From: Clonostachys chloroleuca
Lineage: Eukaryota; Ascomycota; Sordariomycetes; Hypocreales; Bionectriaceae
Direction: 5' to 3'
DNA: 64,000 nt
Assembly (NCBI GenBank): GCA_037952775.1
Contig: JBANAY010000003.1
Coordinates: 10,044,001-10,108,000, forward strand
Shown here: positions 11,026 through 24,018 of the stretch, piece by piece
Layout: each line of letters begins with the position of its first letter
Numbering within the stretch: the first letter of the stretch is position 1
Program-made: the position numbers and the translations under genes
The notes under the pieces: generated by a model
Database searches by the model: none
What the model saw: only the letters and a program-made list of their open reading frames with translations
What the model was told of the DNA's origin: nothing

Positions 11026-12810
11026 TTAAGCACGATTTGAAGACGAGCTACCACCTGTGCCACCCCCATTGCTGGTTGACGTCTTGCCCCTAAAATCCTC
11101 CCATGTCGCTCCAAAACGTCTTCCTGTCGTTGCCAAAAGGCTTTCCTCCTCATCCGCTTCCGCATCTTCGTCAATTTCGGACATGTTCACCTTGGGCGTT
11201 CGAATGATTGCGGTAACCAGAACAATCAAGAAAACCAGCAGGAAACCAAATTGCGCCCAGAAATCGACGATTCCAAAGAAGGGCCAGGTAATGGTAACTC
11301 GGTTGAGGAATGTAGACATCACAGACGGTGTGCATACATCCTTAGCATGACTCTCCTTCAGGGCTTCTGAACAGGGGAAAATCATATCTTCATGACCCGA
11401 GCAGTCCGGTTGGAGTCCGGGAACTGCAGGTTTGTTCGAGCAGAAGGTCTGCGTGCCATAGGTAGCATACTGAGGTGCTACAAGCATGGCAACAGCGTAG
11501 TTGATGGCCAGCACAAGCAGCGTGAGCATCACTGTGGCCATGAGAAGTGCTTGGGGAGCGGTCCTACCACGTCGGATTTGGAAAATCTTAACCCACAAGA
11601 AGCGGATTCCAACAGTAGCAACACCCGTAATAGAGCTGCCAAAGAGAAAGAGGACGAGAAGCACCATTAGAATATAGTCAATAGGGAAGACTTTAGCGGA
11701 CTGGAGGAAAATCCAGTTCAGTGGCTGGAAGATGTGGATTTGACCCAGGATGTATCCGCATCGTTGCTTGCAGATCGAGTTCTTAGCCTTGTCAATTCCC
11801 GTAATGAGCATAGATACCCAGATGAGGACCGCGACTACCAGGAGCAGAAGGCCACCAAGCATCTTCACTGGCCGGAATAATGCGCAAAGCTTAAACCAGA
11901 AGCGGTACACGGCGCTTCGACCCTCGCCCTGAGCCTCAGCAGCAAGGCGCTCCCTTCGTACAAGTGTCTGTTCTTCGCGGACGAGAATATCCAACTCACG
12001 GCGGTCCTTTCGAGGCATTTCATCATGACGTCCGGCATTGCGCATTTCGATTTGGCGCTGTCGCTCGCGGTTCATTTCCAATTGGGATGCGGTTGTCTCT
12101 GAAAGCTGTGGGGCAGATATCGCCGGCGCGGATCGGATCCAGGAGATTGGGAGGAGGGCGAGCCCAGCACCGGTGTACACGACGTAGAGAAGAGTGCCAA
12201 TAGTGATCAGAAGTCCCAAGGCGAAGGTAAGCGCCTTCTCGCCATGATTCTGGGATATAAGCTTCTTGTAGTAATCGAGGTCCCAGTGCGCCTGTGAATC
12301 GTCACCGGCAGCTGGCACGAAGAAACCAAGAAGAAACAGAACGACGACGAGGGCTACGAAGAATAAAGTGTACTTGGCTGCTGAGACAAAGCGACTGGTC
12401 CATGTTCGGCCTTCCTCCTCGAACTCGATCTCGTCGTACTCCTCGTACCAAAAGTAGGTGAATGGTATCACGATGAGGCAAAGAAGCCCGTCGAAGCTAT
12501 ACAAGCTGTAATACACAATCTTGAGGGTGAGGAGAATATTATCGATACGTTCGGGGGTGGCCCATTCCTTCTTGGCCCCGTTAGCCGCGGATGACGTAGC
12601 AGAGATGAGAGCGATGTCGACAGGGAGAAGAAGCACGGTCGCGAGCAACGAGGTCAGGCTAATAATCGCGACAATGCTGACGATGGCAGAGCGCTCCCGG
12701 GGAGCCTGCCAGGTAAAGGTAGTGATGATGGAGATGACAAGGCAGAGGGCGACAGCAATGGCGTAGGCCACCCAGATGAGACTGGTATGGATCAAACCTG
12801 CGTCAGCCAT
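11026..12810 (-). CDS. LMBR1-domain membrane protein, probable lysosomal/vacuolar cobalamin transporter-like (LMBD1)
   Basis: Single-exon 594-residue multi-pass membrane protein of the LMBR1/LIMR family. About nine hydrophobic segments run from residue 9 ([20 protein letters not shown]) to about residue 545 ([21 protein letters not shown]). A long charged cytoplasmic loop at about 235-310 contains basic and coiled stretches ([37 protein letters not shown]). Human LMBD1 takes part in cobalamin export from lysosomes. Most fungi do not use cobalamin, so the usual fungal annotation as cobalamin transporter is doubtful; vacuolar trafficking is a possible alternative. The tail is acidic then Ser/Gly-rich. 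It is head to head with Cft1, with the two start codons 565 nt apart. Confidence 0.85.
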   Translation of the reverse strand: MADAGLIHTSLIWVAYAIAVALCLVISIITTFTWQAPRERSAIVSIVAIISLTSLLATVLLLPVDIALISATSSAANGAKKEWATPERIDNILLTLKIVYYSLYSFDGLLCLIVIPFTYFWYEEYDEIEFEEEGRTWTSRFVSAAKYTLFFVALVVVLFLLGFFVPAAGDDSQAHWDLDYYKKLISQNHGEKALTFALGLLITIGTLLYVVYTGAGLALLPISWIRSAPAISAPQLSETTASQLEMNRERQRQIEMRNAGRHDEMPRKDRRELDILVREEQTLVRRERLAAEAQGEGRSAVYRFWFKLCALFRPVKMLGGLLLLVVAVLIWVSMLITGIDKAKNSICKQRCGYILGQIHIFQPLNWIFLQSAKVFPIDYILMVLLVLFLFGSSITGVATVGIRFLWVKIFQIRRGRTAPQALLMATVMLTLLVLAINYAVAMLVAPQYATYGTQTFCSNKPAVPGLQPDCSGHEDMIFPCSEALKESHAKDVCTPSVMSTFLNRVTITWPFFGIVDFWAQFGFLLVFLIVLVTAIIRTPKVNMSEIDEDAEADEEESLLATTGRRFGATWEDFRGKTSTSNGGGTGGSSSSNRA

Positions 12811-13375
12811 GGTAGCAGCTGGAGGAGGTCGAGAGTTTGCTGGTGATCATAGGCGAGCGATGGCAGAAGAAAAGAAATCTAGCGGCGCTTGTGCGTTCAG
12901 GCGAAGGAGGGGGTACTCTGTAGATACAACAATGTAAGAAGCACAATAAATCAAGGCAGGAATCCAGTTGTGTTGTTTTTCTTTGGATTTGGGGAGGAGC
13001 GAGCGCAGATGCAGCTGCCAAGCTTGATCTCTGACGCAATGGAGACGTAGAACTACCCGTATCTATACTAGCGTGGAGGCCTTGATACCACTCCCTGGGA
13101 TTGTGAGACTCACCCTCCAGGCACCCAAAGCCCCAGACTCAGTGCGGCGATCAGCTGCTGCTACAGCACACACTGGGGGTGACCCTAAAGGTCTAGCGCG
13201 ACAGCGCGTTTGCCAATTGTTCCAGGTCGAAAATACTACCAAGCAGCAGCAGATTGAGGGCCTCAATACACGGGACTGCATCGCACCAACGAACAGCAGC
13301 AGACGATCGAGCTCCTACCGACGTCAATTCGCTTAGCAGACCGCGTCCGGGCGGAATAATGATTCTGTCGCTGCG
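12811..13375. promoter_or_regulatory. Shared divergent promoter region of the LMBD1-like gene and cft1
   Basis: The 565 nt between the two divergent start codons must hold both promoters and 5' UTRs. No clear TATA box was seen on either strand. Confidence 0.5.
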
Positions 13376-16300
13376 ATGCAGGCCTACACTGAGCTTGCGG
13401 CTCCTACTGCCGTCTCCTACTCCCTGGCCCTCCCACTAACCTCTGCCACGGCCAGCAACCTGGTTGTCGCAAAGGGATCCTTCCTCCAAATCTTCGCTAC
13501 CAAGACTGTCTCTGCCGAGCTCGACTCCCAGAAGGATGAAACGGCTACATCTACCAAGGCTGAGATTCCCTACGACCACCGCGTGAACGACGATGAGGGC
13601 CTCGAGTCTTCGTTTCTGGGCGGCGAGTCCATGCTTGTCCGAACCGATCGATCCAACAATACGAAGCTTGTTCTTGTCGCCGAGATCCCCCTTGCCGGAA
13701 CCGTCATTGGAATGGCAAGACTAAAGCTCAGCAATACGGCTTCTGGCGGTGAAGCGTTGTTGCTGGCCTACAAAGCTGCCAAACTCTGCTTGACGGAATG
13801 GGATCCCCAGCGCAACACTCTGGAAACAATATCTCTTCACTATTATGAAAAGGATGACATCCAGGCTGCTCCATGGGAACTTCCTCTCAACGAATACGTC
13901 AACTACCTCGATGCTGACCCCGGAAGTCGATGCGCCGCGTTCAAATTTGGGTCTCGCAACCTCGCTATTCTGCCATTCCGACAATCTGAGGAAGACTTGG
14001 AGATGGATGATTGGGACGAGGACTTGGATGGACCTCGCCCGGTCAAAGAGTCAAACGCGGGTGCGGTTGCAAATGGGACTAGCGACAGTGTAGAACAAGC
14101 TTATACAGCATCATTTGTCCTTCGCCTTCCTTTCATTGAACCAAGTCTGCTTCATCCGATCCATCTTGCCTTCCTCCATGAGTACCGCGAGCCTACCTTT
14201 GGAATTCTTTCCTCGACCCAGCCCCCATCTGCTGCTCTTGGCGCTAAGGACCACCTGTCATACCAGGTCTTCACCCTCGACTTACAGCAAAAGGCGTCAA
14301 CGACGATTCTGTCTGTCACAGACCTCCCACGAGATCTATTCAAGGTCATGCCCTTGCCAGCCCCAATCGGCGGTGCCTTGTTACTTGGAGAAAATGAGTT
14401 GATCCATGTCGATCAGTCAGGCAGGACCAATGGTGTTGCTGTGAACCCCATCACTAAACAAATTACATCGTTCAACCTGGTCGATCAATCCGAATTGGGT
14501 CTCCGGCTAGAAGGCTGCACCGTTGAGATCCTTTCCATAGATCACGGGGAGCTTCTTCTTGTCACCAAGGAAGGCTATCTAGTCATTATCACATTCAGAA
14601 TTGATGGACGGACAGTGTCTGGACTCAGCCTAAGGCTAGTAACTGAGGAGTGTGGAGGGAATCTCTTCAAAAGCAGGGCTACTTGCATATCCAAGCTCGG
14701 GAAAAACGCATGCTTCATTGGAAGTGAGACTGGCGATTCCGTCGTTCTCGGTTGGACAAGAAGGCAATCACAGGAAAAGCGTAAGAGAAGCCGGATCATT
14801 GACCCTGATCTGGGCCTTGACATTGATGAGATGGATATCGAGGATTATGACGACGACGATGATCTCTATGGCAACGCATCCACAGCGGCGAAGCCCATAC
14901 AAACAGCCAACGAATCAGGAAAGGCAGGCGATTTGCATTTCCGCGTAAATGACACCCTCATCTGCATCGCACCAATCAACGATTTTACCTGCGGAAAGCC
15001 TGCGTTTGCACTGTCAAGCGAGGAGGCAACTCTGGCAAAGGGTGTCACCCCTGATCTGGAGCTTGCATGTGCGGTCGGAAAGGGCAGGGCAGGCTCTATC
15101 GCAGTGATCAATCGCGGCGTTCAGCCCAAGATTATTGGCCGATTCGAGTTCCCCGAGGCGAGGGGCTTCTGGACAGTTCGCGTGAAGAAGCCGGCCCCGA
15201 CTGCGTTGGCAGCGCCTGCGGGCTCTGGCCATGATTATGACGCCGCTGGCCACTACGACAAGTACATGATCGTCGCAAAGGTGGACTTGGATGGATATGA
15301 GACCTCTGATGTTTATGCGCTGACAGCCGCCGGCTTCGAGAGCATCAAGGACACCGAGTTTGAACCAGCAGCCGGATTTACTGTCGAGGCAGGCACCATG
15401 GGGAATGAGAATAGAATCATCCAGGTTCTTAAATCTGAGGTGAGGTGCTACGACGGAGGTAAGTTCCTTGACAATGGACCAAAAGAGAACCAGTGGCTGA
15501 CTTTCCGTAGATCTTGGCCTAGCCCAGATTCTGCCCATGTTTGATGAAGACACGAATACAGAGCCAAGAGTACTCAGTGCAAGCATCTCTGATCCGTACT
15601 TATTACTTGTGCGGGATGACAGCAACATATTCCTTGCACAAATTCAAAGGAATAACGAACTCGAAGAAGTGGACAAGGAAGGAAGCCCTCTGAATTCAAC
15701 AAAGTGGTCCTCTGGATGCTTGTACAAGGATACCAAGGGCGTATTCCAAACCTCGAAAGGCAGTGGTACCAGCGAGACCATCATGATGTTCTTGCTCAGC
15801 TCATCTGGGGCTTTACATGTAGGTTTCATTGAGAGAGCTTTGAGACATCCTGGGCAAGGCTGACCGGACTAGATCTACGCACTCCCCGACCTTTCGAAAC
15901 CCGTCTTCGTTTCCGACGGCTTATCGTATCTACCTCCCTTCCTCTCAACAGAGTTCACTGTTCGAAAAGGATCGCCTCGCGATACATTTACAGAGTGCCT
16001 CGTTGCAGATCTAGGAGACTCCGTATCACAGACACCATACCTAATTGTAAGTATCGTTCAATATGATTAGAGCGCTGGATCAACCTAACATATTTTAGTT
16101 GCGAAATTCAAGCGATGATATTACATTATACGAGCCGCTACGATTGTCAAACGGCGAAGATTCCACACTAAGCACCACCTTAGTTTTCAAGAAGGCCTCT
16201 AACCCCGTACTGGCCAGAAAACCTGTTGAAGAAGTCAAAGAAGAAGATGATGAATCTGAACAGCCACGATTTGTTCCCTTAAGACCGAGCCAAAATATTC

Positions 16301-17897
16301 AAGGATACAGCACCGTTTTCTTGCCCGGGCCCTCGCCAAGCTTCATCATCAAGTCCAGCAAGAGCGTTCCTCGCGTTGTGCCGCTACAAGGCTTGGGAGT
16401 CCGTGGCATGAGCTCCTTCCATACAGAAGGCTGCGACAGAGGCTTCATCTATGCCGATTCCGAGGGCATTGCGAGGGTAGCCCAGATACCTCCCAACCGC
16501 GACTTTACACAACTGGGCGTCGCCGTCCGAAAGGTTCCTCTAGGAGTTGAAGTCAAGCAAATCGCATATCATCCCCCCACTGAAACCTACGTTGCCGGAT
16601 GCCTCACTGCCGAGCCATTTGAGCTCCCTCGAGATGACGATTACCACAAGGAATGGGCCAAGGAGACTTTGCCTTTCGCGCCAACGATGGCCCGTGGTGT
16701 TCTTAAGCTCATCAACCCAATAACCTGGACCGCTATTAATGAGTTCGAGCTTGAGTCGAGCGAGACTGTTGAAAGCATGAAGACTCTCAACTTGGAAGTG
16801 TCCGAAGAGACGAAGGAAAGAAGGATGCTTCTCGCTGTCGGATCTGCTCTGTCAAAAGGTGAGGACCTACCTACTAGAGGTAGAGTTCAGGTTCTCGACA
16901 TTGTGACAGTCATTCCCGAGCCAGGCCATCCCGAGACCAACCGCAGGCTGAAGCCCGTCGCCAAGGAGGATATTCCTCGGGGTGGCGTCACAGCTCTCAG
17001 CGAGATTGGAACTCAAGGTCTGATGTTGGTAGCACAGGGCCAAAAATGCATGGTTCGAGGTCTCAAGGAAGATGGCTCGCTACTTCCAGTAGCCTTCCTG
17101 GACATGAATTGCCATGTCGCATCTGCCCGCGCTCTCCCGCGCACCGGACTATGCCTTCTTGCCGACACATTCAAGGGGGTTTGGTTTGCCGGTTACACGG
17201 AAGAGCCGTATACCTTCAAGGTTCTCGGCAAGAGCGGAAGTCGAGTACCCATCCTAACGGCCGATTTCCTTCCAGATGGAGAGGACCTTGTGATGGTCGC
17301 CATTGATGCTGATGGTGATATGCACATCCTTGAATTTAATCCCGATCGTGAGCACTTCCCCTTCCACTACGCTTCAAATCTCTTTTTTCAGGACTAACCT
17401 CGTATACAGATGCCAAGTCCTTCCAGGGCAGTCTTCTCCTCCACCGCACCACCTTCTCCCTCACCCCCAACCCGGCAACCAACACCCTCCTCCTCCCCCA
17501 CTCCGCCGACATCAACACTCACCTCCTCCTCCTCTCATCCCCCTCTGGCCACCTCGCGTCCCTCAGCGCCATAAGCGAGTCGGCTCACCGCAGACTATAC
17601 TCCCTCCAGACGCAGCTCCTCTCCATCCTCCCGTCCTACGCGGGTCTCAACTCCAAGGCTCACCGCCTCCCTTCCACCTCCTCGATCGCCACGAACTCGG
17701 CGGGGAGGAGCATCGGCGTCGACACCGCAGCGGGACGCAGCGCAGCCATCATCGATGGCGAGGTCCTGGCGAGATGGACCGAACTTGGCACCGCGAAGCG
17801 GGCAGAGCTGGCTACAAAGGGTGGGTATGATGGTGTTCAGGAAATGAGAGATGAGTTGCATAGCGTGCTCGGGTGGAGTGGGTTGACCTATTTTTGA
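13376..17897 (+). CDS. cft1: Cleavage and polyadenylation factor subunit Cft1 (CPSF160 homologue)
   Basis: Large scaffold subunit of the nuclear pre-mRNA cleavage and polyadenylation factor; in the family it helps bind the poly(A) signal. The five-exon model is 13376-15458, 15511-15818, 15873-16046, 16099-17347 and 17410-17897. It gives 1433 residues, the usual length, with every junction in frame. Introns are short with GTAAGT, GTAGGT, GTAAGT and GTGAGC donors. The N-terminus MQAYTELAAPTAVSYSLALP opens the beta-propeller (MMS1_N-like) region. Acidic linkers (EEDLEMDDWDEDLDG and DIEDYDDDDDLYG) are typical, and the C-terminal CPSF_A-type region ends at the family-like GWSGLTYF. The last junction yields FNPDHAKSFQGSLLLHRTTF, which matches the family. 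Exon 4 starts in the middle of the protein, so an ATG need not be sought there. Confidence 0.95.
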
Positions 17898-18469
17898 AGG
17901 GGGATATAGACGAGCAAAAAATGATGGGGATTTGCTTAAAAAAGATCTATTAGTAGTGTGTAACTTGAACCCAAGGCCTAAAATGAAGTACAATGAGAAT
18001 ACTTGGTTTATAATCGTGGTAAATGGCAGTTCATACCAATGGTCAATTAGCTTCGCTAGTCAAGAAATCAAGTTCCCAGTTACGATTAAGCATGAGAAGA
18101 GCATTTCTTCACTTGGCAGCTCAAATTGAAAGATATTGTGAATCTATTCGTTGAAGCAGTCTTAAGTCTATCTCTTTATCGACCAATTTTCCCGTCTTAA
18201 AGACATAAATAAAAATTTCCAAAGTGTTGATACGCACTGTAATCCAAAACTCCCAATTGGGTACCCAATTCAATAAAGTAGTAGCCGGCTCTTCGCAGAT
18301 AAACGAGAGCAAGTATCCAAAAATCGCAACGCTGTCAAGTCGATAAGGCGGAGTCGTACCAAAATATCGTCGTCATAATAGTACAGTCATCCTCCAGGGG
18401 TATAAACTTCATAAGATAAGGAAAATTTGTGTGATGAATGAGTGTCTTATAGTGTTTTGAGAGGTACTC
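17898..18469. other. Convergent 3' spacer between cft1 and pal1
   Basis: AT-rich 3' flanks of two convergent genes; no gene seen. Confidence 0.5.
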
Positions 18470-20027
18470 TTAGTTGACGAGCACATCTCTCTTTCGTGAC
18501 AGGCCACCAAGGCGGCGCTTAACGCCATCGGCGACCCGTCGGCCAGTGGAGATACCGTCAACGGCAGAGGTGGCACGGTCATCGCCATTGCGGAAGTTGT
18601 GGCTGGAGCGCTGGGGGAGCATCTCGACACCTTCCTCCTGGGCCTGGGCCTTCTTGAGCTTGAGGTCACGCTCGTATTCGAACTCGCTACCCTTGCCCTT
18701 GAGGTCGTCAGGGTGGTATGTCTGGACGTCATTGTGGTTAGCTTGGTCATGCATGAACGGAGACTGGACGGGGTTTATGCATCGACTTACAATTCCGTCC
18801 CATCGCTTGTAAGCACCACCCCCAGCAGTAGGGTCACGCATCATGTCAGTACCCTCCTCATATTGCATGACATTACCTGAGAGGTCTGTGTAACCACTGG
18901 GGATGGTGGCCGTGCCCTGGAGGGGAAGGTTTCTCTCGAGGGAGTCCTTGATATATTCCGGAGGGGTTGCCTTGAGGGCCTCCATGTTGGAGTCACGGAC
19001 AGCCTCGAGGGGCGAGTACTTCTTGTGAGTGTTCATGCTGGCGGAAGCGGCATCAAAGGGACCACTGTGGTGGTAGGCTCCACCGACAGTATCGAGGGAG
19101 TCAATGATGTCGGTTTGTGAGGGACGGGAGCGGTGACGGCGGTGAGCAGTTTTGTGCTCCTTCTTAATGGTGTCAAGAGTGCGAGGAGCCATTGTTCTCA
19201 TGTTCTGCTCTGGCAGAGAGTGGAAGCGACGGTGAGTTGGTGTAAATGGATCCAAAGTCACAGGCTTGGTGTCGATGGGGACTTGGCTGGTAGATTGAGT
19301 GCGGGAGTGGGAGGAGAAGGGATTTGAAGGATGGAAGTCCCAAGCAGTCTGTCCGGCTGGGCTGCCAACGGGTTCAGTAGGTAATACGAACTTGCCAGTG
19401 ACTGGGTCTCTGTTGATAATGCTAACAGGGCGCGAGACAGGTCTGGATTTGGCTGATGATGATGTAGATGGGCGTGGGGCTGATTCCTGAAAGTGGATTT
19501 GGCTGGGCTCTGGGCTTGTCAGAGGCTCGATAAGATACTTTTGGGCCTAAATAATTGGTTGTGGTTAGCAGAATTCAGGCACAAACGATGAGGGACGAGC
19601 CATATTATAGCAGAGCGAATGGATGAGGTCACGGGCAGAGAAGAGCCAGAAAAGTGGGAGGGTTGTCGTCAGCGATCGTCGGCCGGCAAAGCCACTGGCC
19701 ACGCAGGACCCAAGCCGCTGGAGTCTGGGCACCTCGCTCAGGGTCCAAGACTAGCACATTAAGCTTTGTCAGGGTGACGACGCGGCCTGTGACCGCATGC
19801 CGATCACGCTGCCGCTGCTCCCACGACTCGTCCGAGGGCCCCGAAAAGAGGGTACATGAGCCGATCTTCCCTCCCGGCGTGGGCGGAAGGGTTCAGAGTG
19901 GGTTGCGAGCGTTGATGATGGAAGGGAGAGGAAGCAGGTCCACACGGAAGCACAAATGAGGAAAGGAAACCACACCACAACATACCCAGTTCTTATCATA
20001 CTCGCCGTCGAGAGTGGGGAGCGACAT
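18470..20027 (-). CDS. pal1: Pal1 family cell morphology protein
   Basis: Cortical protein that in fission yeast maintains cylindrical shape and in budding yeast joins the early endocytic coat. The model has three exons: 20027-19986 (MSLPTLDGEYDKNW), 19546-18791 and 18721-18470, giving 349 residues. The first intron is 439 nt; the second is 66 nt (GTAAGT...CAG with a GCTAAC branch). The family core is unmistakable: IIDSLDTVGGAYHHSGPFDA, KKYSPLEAVRDSNMEALKAT, DSLERNLPLQGTATIPSG, SGNVMQYEEGTDMMRDP, and after splicing YKRWDGITYHPDDLKGKG. The 66-nt intron is a multiple of three with no stop codon, so unspliced RNA would still read through with 22 extra residues. The exon 1 assignment is less certain because the first intron is long. 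Confidence 0.88.
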
Positions 20028-21737
20028 GATGACGATGGTGTCCAAGGATGCCGACGGTGTATTGGAGATACTGTATGGAGCAGCGAACGGGGCAGTTAAG
20101 CAGATCGATCGAAATGATCAAGATCGGTTCGTTGTGAGTGATGGTATGTGACCCAAGTGCTAGTGTTGCTACTGCAGACAAGCTCAAGTAGACTGGTTCC
20201 TAATTGCGAGTTGGAGTTGCTGGTGTCTGAAGTGTGCGTTGCTTGCTTCAATGTCTACCAGAGACGAGATGGATGAAAAGTTGATGGGTTGAAGTGAAAC
20301 ATGGAGAGCTGAGAGAGGGATGTCTGGGGTTTTAATGGAAACTTGAGGGCAATAGAGAGGCTCAGATCACTCTTCAATTGAGACAACCCCGGGCAAACGC
20401 AAAGAACTAACGCCACGGGAACTCTGGCTGCCTCTCTGACAGCCTCAGCGAAGCTAAACCGCCCATTCTGCACGCCCGGGATGCCTTCTACGAGCCAGGA
20501 CAGGCACTAGACGCCCGGGGGGAGGCACAGACAGACATGCTCAGGCGCCACCTCCGTCCACCCCAGAAGTAACTTCAGAGCCTCGACCATAGCAGGTATG
20601 CAGGATGGCGCTTTACAATGGCCAGCTGGCGAGCTAAGAAAGCACAAGAGCGAGAGGCGGGTTTGGGTTCAATGCACGCGCTTAGGCCCACGGAAGCCCC
20701 CGGATACCCCTGTGACAACCGCCACCCGGTTCAGATCAGGCCTATGGCAGCCTTCGATCATCAGTCATCCTCCGCCTGCTGATGGAGGTGGGCCAGATCT
20801 CGTCAAGTCGCTGAGCAGATCGCCGCGTTCTGAGTGCAGGGCTTACAGCAGCACTGCCCGTCTGACTTGGCCAGCGCCTAAGGACAGATACGTGTCAATT
20901 GATGAATTGATCCAGCGCCCAGAGGATGGAATGTGATGGGACAAGTCGGCACCCATCTCAGTCAGGCAGCTAGCCAGCCCACTAGTGAGTCAAGGCCTCA
21001 GCTTGCCGTGGTGTGACCCAGGATCTGGGCAGCCGGGATGACGCCCTGTGGAGTGATCGGTCTGGAGGTATGTGACCGTCCAGGGTCCAGGGCCAGCAAG
21101 ATCCTTCCAGTCCTCCCGAAGCCAAGCACACAGCCGCTCGGGACAGAAAATAAAGTTCGTCTCAAGTGTCTGTAGACCTTCTTTGCCCCTTGGGCCAGGG
21201 GCACGAGGCAAGGTCCAGGCCAATGGAAAAACTCAAGGGGATAATGGCCAGATAGAGTATCTTGAGTGACTCAAACAGCCGAAGCCAAAAAACGGCACCG
21301 ACGCGGGGTGGAAGTGGCGCTGGACCTGCATTGGTAGAGGACCTTCTGTCTCGGATACTCTAACCCGAATGTTTGGGGCAAATCACGGGATGCATTCATT
21401 GACAGCTTGGAACGAAAGTGTGTGTTTTGAAGTGCCTACGCCTACTGAACGAATTGATACGAGCAATTGGTTCTTTTCCCCAGGTCTATTCACTCCTCAT
21501 ACAGGATCATCAGGGAGTCATCATTGAGGGTTTCTGTCATGACTGCTTCGTTGCGGAGTGGCCGACATCGGAAACTTCCACCAAGCCAAGCTTTCATTAA
21601 AAGATATTTTGACACTCTTTGATAATTAAATAGTAATAGGCTTCGCATTGTGGTCACTTGACTTGCAAATTATTACCACCAAAAAATCAGCATACGAACC
21701 CAAAAAAGTCAAATCCAAATTCAATCCAGCAACCACA
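20028..21737. other. 1.7-kb divergent spacer
   Basis: Upstream regions of pal1 (-) and the small single-exon gene (+). No conserved coding signal seen. Confidence 0.5.
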
Positions 21738-22082
21738 ATGAGTTTTTACGACGGCAAGACCTTCCGGTCTGTGACCAACACGGCGAATGGTGAGGTTGGC
21801 GCCGAGACGCTCTTCCACTACCACCAACAAGCGGACATCGTCTGGGCCGAGTACTCGGGTGGCTCTATTGTTAGAGGCTCGTTAATAGCAACCGTGGCGT
21901 CCGACAACAGCCTCGACATGCGTTACCAACACGTCAACGCCAAGGGAGAGCTTATGACGGGCCGCTGCCAGTCCCGGCCGGAGAAGCTTGCTGATGGCAG
22001 GCTGCGCATGCATGAGAAGTGGGAATGGACAAGCGGCGACAAGTCGACTGGCGAGTCGCTCATCGAGGAGATCGCTGAATGA
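21738..22082 (+). CDS. Small single-exon protein of a mainly bacterial family often labelled 'n-acetylglutamate synthase'
   Basis: A 114-residue intronless protein. It starts MSFYDGKTFRSVTNTANGEV and runs through FHYHQQADIVWAEYSGGSIVRG, SLDMRYQHVNAKGELMTG, RLRMHEKWEWTSGDKSTGES to EEIAE. From memory, this pattern (YDGKTFxSVxNxxNGEV, then QxxxxVWAxYxGG, then MRYQHVN, then EKWxWTSGD) belongs to a family common in bacteria and annotated 'n-acetylglutamate synthase'. It has no GNAT fold motif and is far too short for that enzyme, so I would not transfer the name. Alternating hydrophobic and polar residues suggest a small beta-barrel. The start follows an A-rich leader (CCACAATG context). No signal peptide. 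Lack of introns and the family's distribution make horizontal acquisition plausible. Confidence 0.8.
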   Translation: MSFYDGKTFRSVTNTANGEVGAETLFHYHQQADIVWAEYSGGSIVRGSLIATVASDNSLDMRYQHVNAKGELMTGRCQSRPEKLADGRLRMHEKWEWTSGDKSTGESLIEEIAE

Positions 22083-24018
22083 TCTCACGTCACCGAATAG
22101 AAGATCTTGGTCCAGGAATCCTTGGTCGCTTGCCAAAATTAGCCCGACCTTAAGAAGCCGGTGGATTTAGGCTACCCTAGACCGCAGCATGATCCACCAA
22201 ACATTCTTAAGTACAGATTCTAAATGCTAGAGTGACCATTTCTGCTTGGATTTTGTTGGCAATTTTCAGTGAAATCTAAGATTGACCTGAAATAATACCA
22301 TTTATCATCGGCCATTCCTGACAATGTTGGTGCTTGAATGCACGAGGATACCTGTGCTGAAATCATATGTTTAATTTCAACCGAGTTGTAATACCCACAC
22401 GGATCCGTCAACTCAACCGAACATCATTCGACTAAAGACGGAACTACTTAATACGACAACGCCCTCCTAAGCGAATTGCATAAAACTACCTAAACCATAC
22501 CTAGAACTACGTAGCCTATGACGGCAATAGGAACATATCCTCGCTTCCAGCCTTAACGCGGCCCCGGGCTGCGTTTACGCCCCACTCCATCTCCAGACGG
22601 AGGGACAGGCCGCAGGGCCCAAGCTTTCGAAGGGCCTGGAGGCTCAACAGACCATCGTACGTGAGATCTGTGCCTGCTACAGGCCATGTGGGCGTTTCAT
22701 TCATTCTTGGCATTATATGAAACGCCCATTCGGTGTGTTTTAGAAGTTCAAGGTTAGGGGAACGTTTCAAATCGCACTGCCTCGGACCTGCATCAAAATG
22801 GGCCATGTTGCTATAATGAGGCCTTGTTCCACCGTGCCTTTACCTTTGTCAGCCGAGAGATGAAAGTAACTGTGCGTATAAACCATTTGGATAGCATGGA
22901 TCAAGGTTTCCAAAAAATGGCGATAACTCCTCTCAAACCAGCCATGCCTATGCTGCCCATCAGGTTCGCATATGCCGAGTTGCTGCCTTGCGTGTCTAAC
23001 TGAGGGTTCACGAAGTATTAGTCCTCCCTACCTAGGTTTGGCTGGGTTAAATACCGTTCTTCAAGGCAGTCTCAGAGAGGTAGGTATTCATGTTAACATG
23101 CCAGCTACAACAGCATTCAGCAAGGTATCGGGCACGCTGACAAGAGTCTTCCCATCCCTCGTTCCGCGAGCTTTGTGAAGACGGAGTGAGAATTTTTGAT
23201 TGCAAAACTCTAGGGTTGCGTATATCAAAAGCTTCTTGAATTCGAGCAGCGACCAACTGCCTTCCGTAACATAGGAAAATTAATTGTCATAAGTTCCGAG
23301 GCTCTTCTACGAGCATGTCGACTCCTTTGGCCTCGAGAACACTCTGCTTGATGCTGCCAGTATTGACCGTTTGGTACAAGAATAACTACGCAGATTTTCA
23401 GCATGTAAATCACCATGGTGAGCTATCGGGTACTCTACTGTTGTTTGGGGGGAGATCTTGCTGCTGCTTGAGGATCAATTGTAGGTGAAATGAACAGTGA
23501 GGCCCTGAGTGCTAAACTGGGCGCTCAGGCGTTGAGTCTCCACTGGAGGAACCCCTCCACAAGCACCACTGGTGCTGGAGGTCTTCTCCCACAGCGGCAT
23601 CAGGAGCTTCAGTTTGAAATTGATGGTATGGCGTTCTTTTTGGATCAGCTAATGACCATAATCTATACCATACTCTCAGATTCAACATACGGATAGATTG
23701 TGTTCGTTATTCCATCATATTGGAGGGGCTCTTCTATACCCCTATCTTTTCAGCGCCACAGGGTTCAGGCCATCGCCTAACAACCTGTGCTCGCTCTGGA
23801 ATCGTCGATCGTTCGCGAGGCCGCCATGCGAGTGGTAACAGCCACTGGGCACAAGCCAATTTTAATTCATGCACAAGAGCCTTCAGCTCCCAACGGCGAA
23901 TATTGACGGAGATATCTGGACTCTGATGTCCCTACTGCGGCAACAGCTGATGCGAATAATCTAGTAGCCAACCTGGGACCTAGAGTCCAGCTCTCAACAT
24001 CGAGATTGATTGCCCGAC
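22083..24018. other. 1.9-kb spacer
   Basis: No recognisable gene. A 96-codon minus-strand frame at 22516-22806 has no motif I know. AGGTAGGTA-type strings occur near 23028 and 23079. Confidence 0.4.

Noticed and set aside
21738..22082. Naming this gene N-acetylglutamate synthase
   Set aside because: The protein is 114 residues and lacks acetyltransferase motifs; the label seems to be an inherited annotation error.
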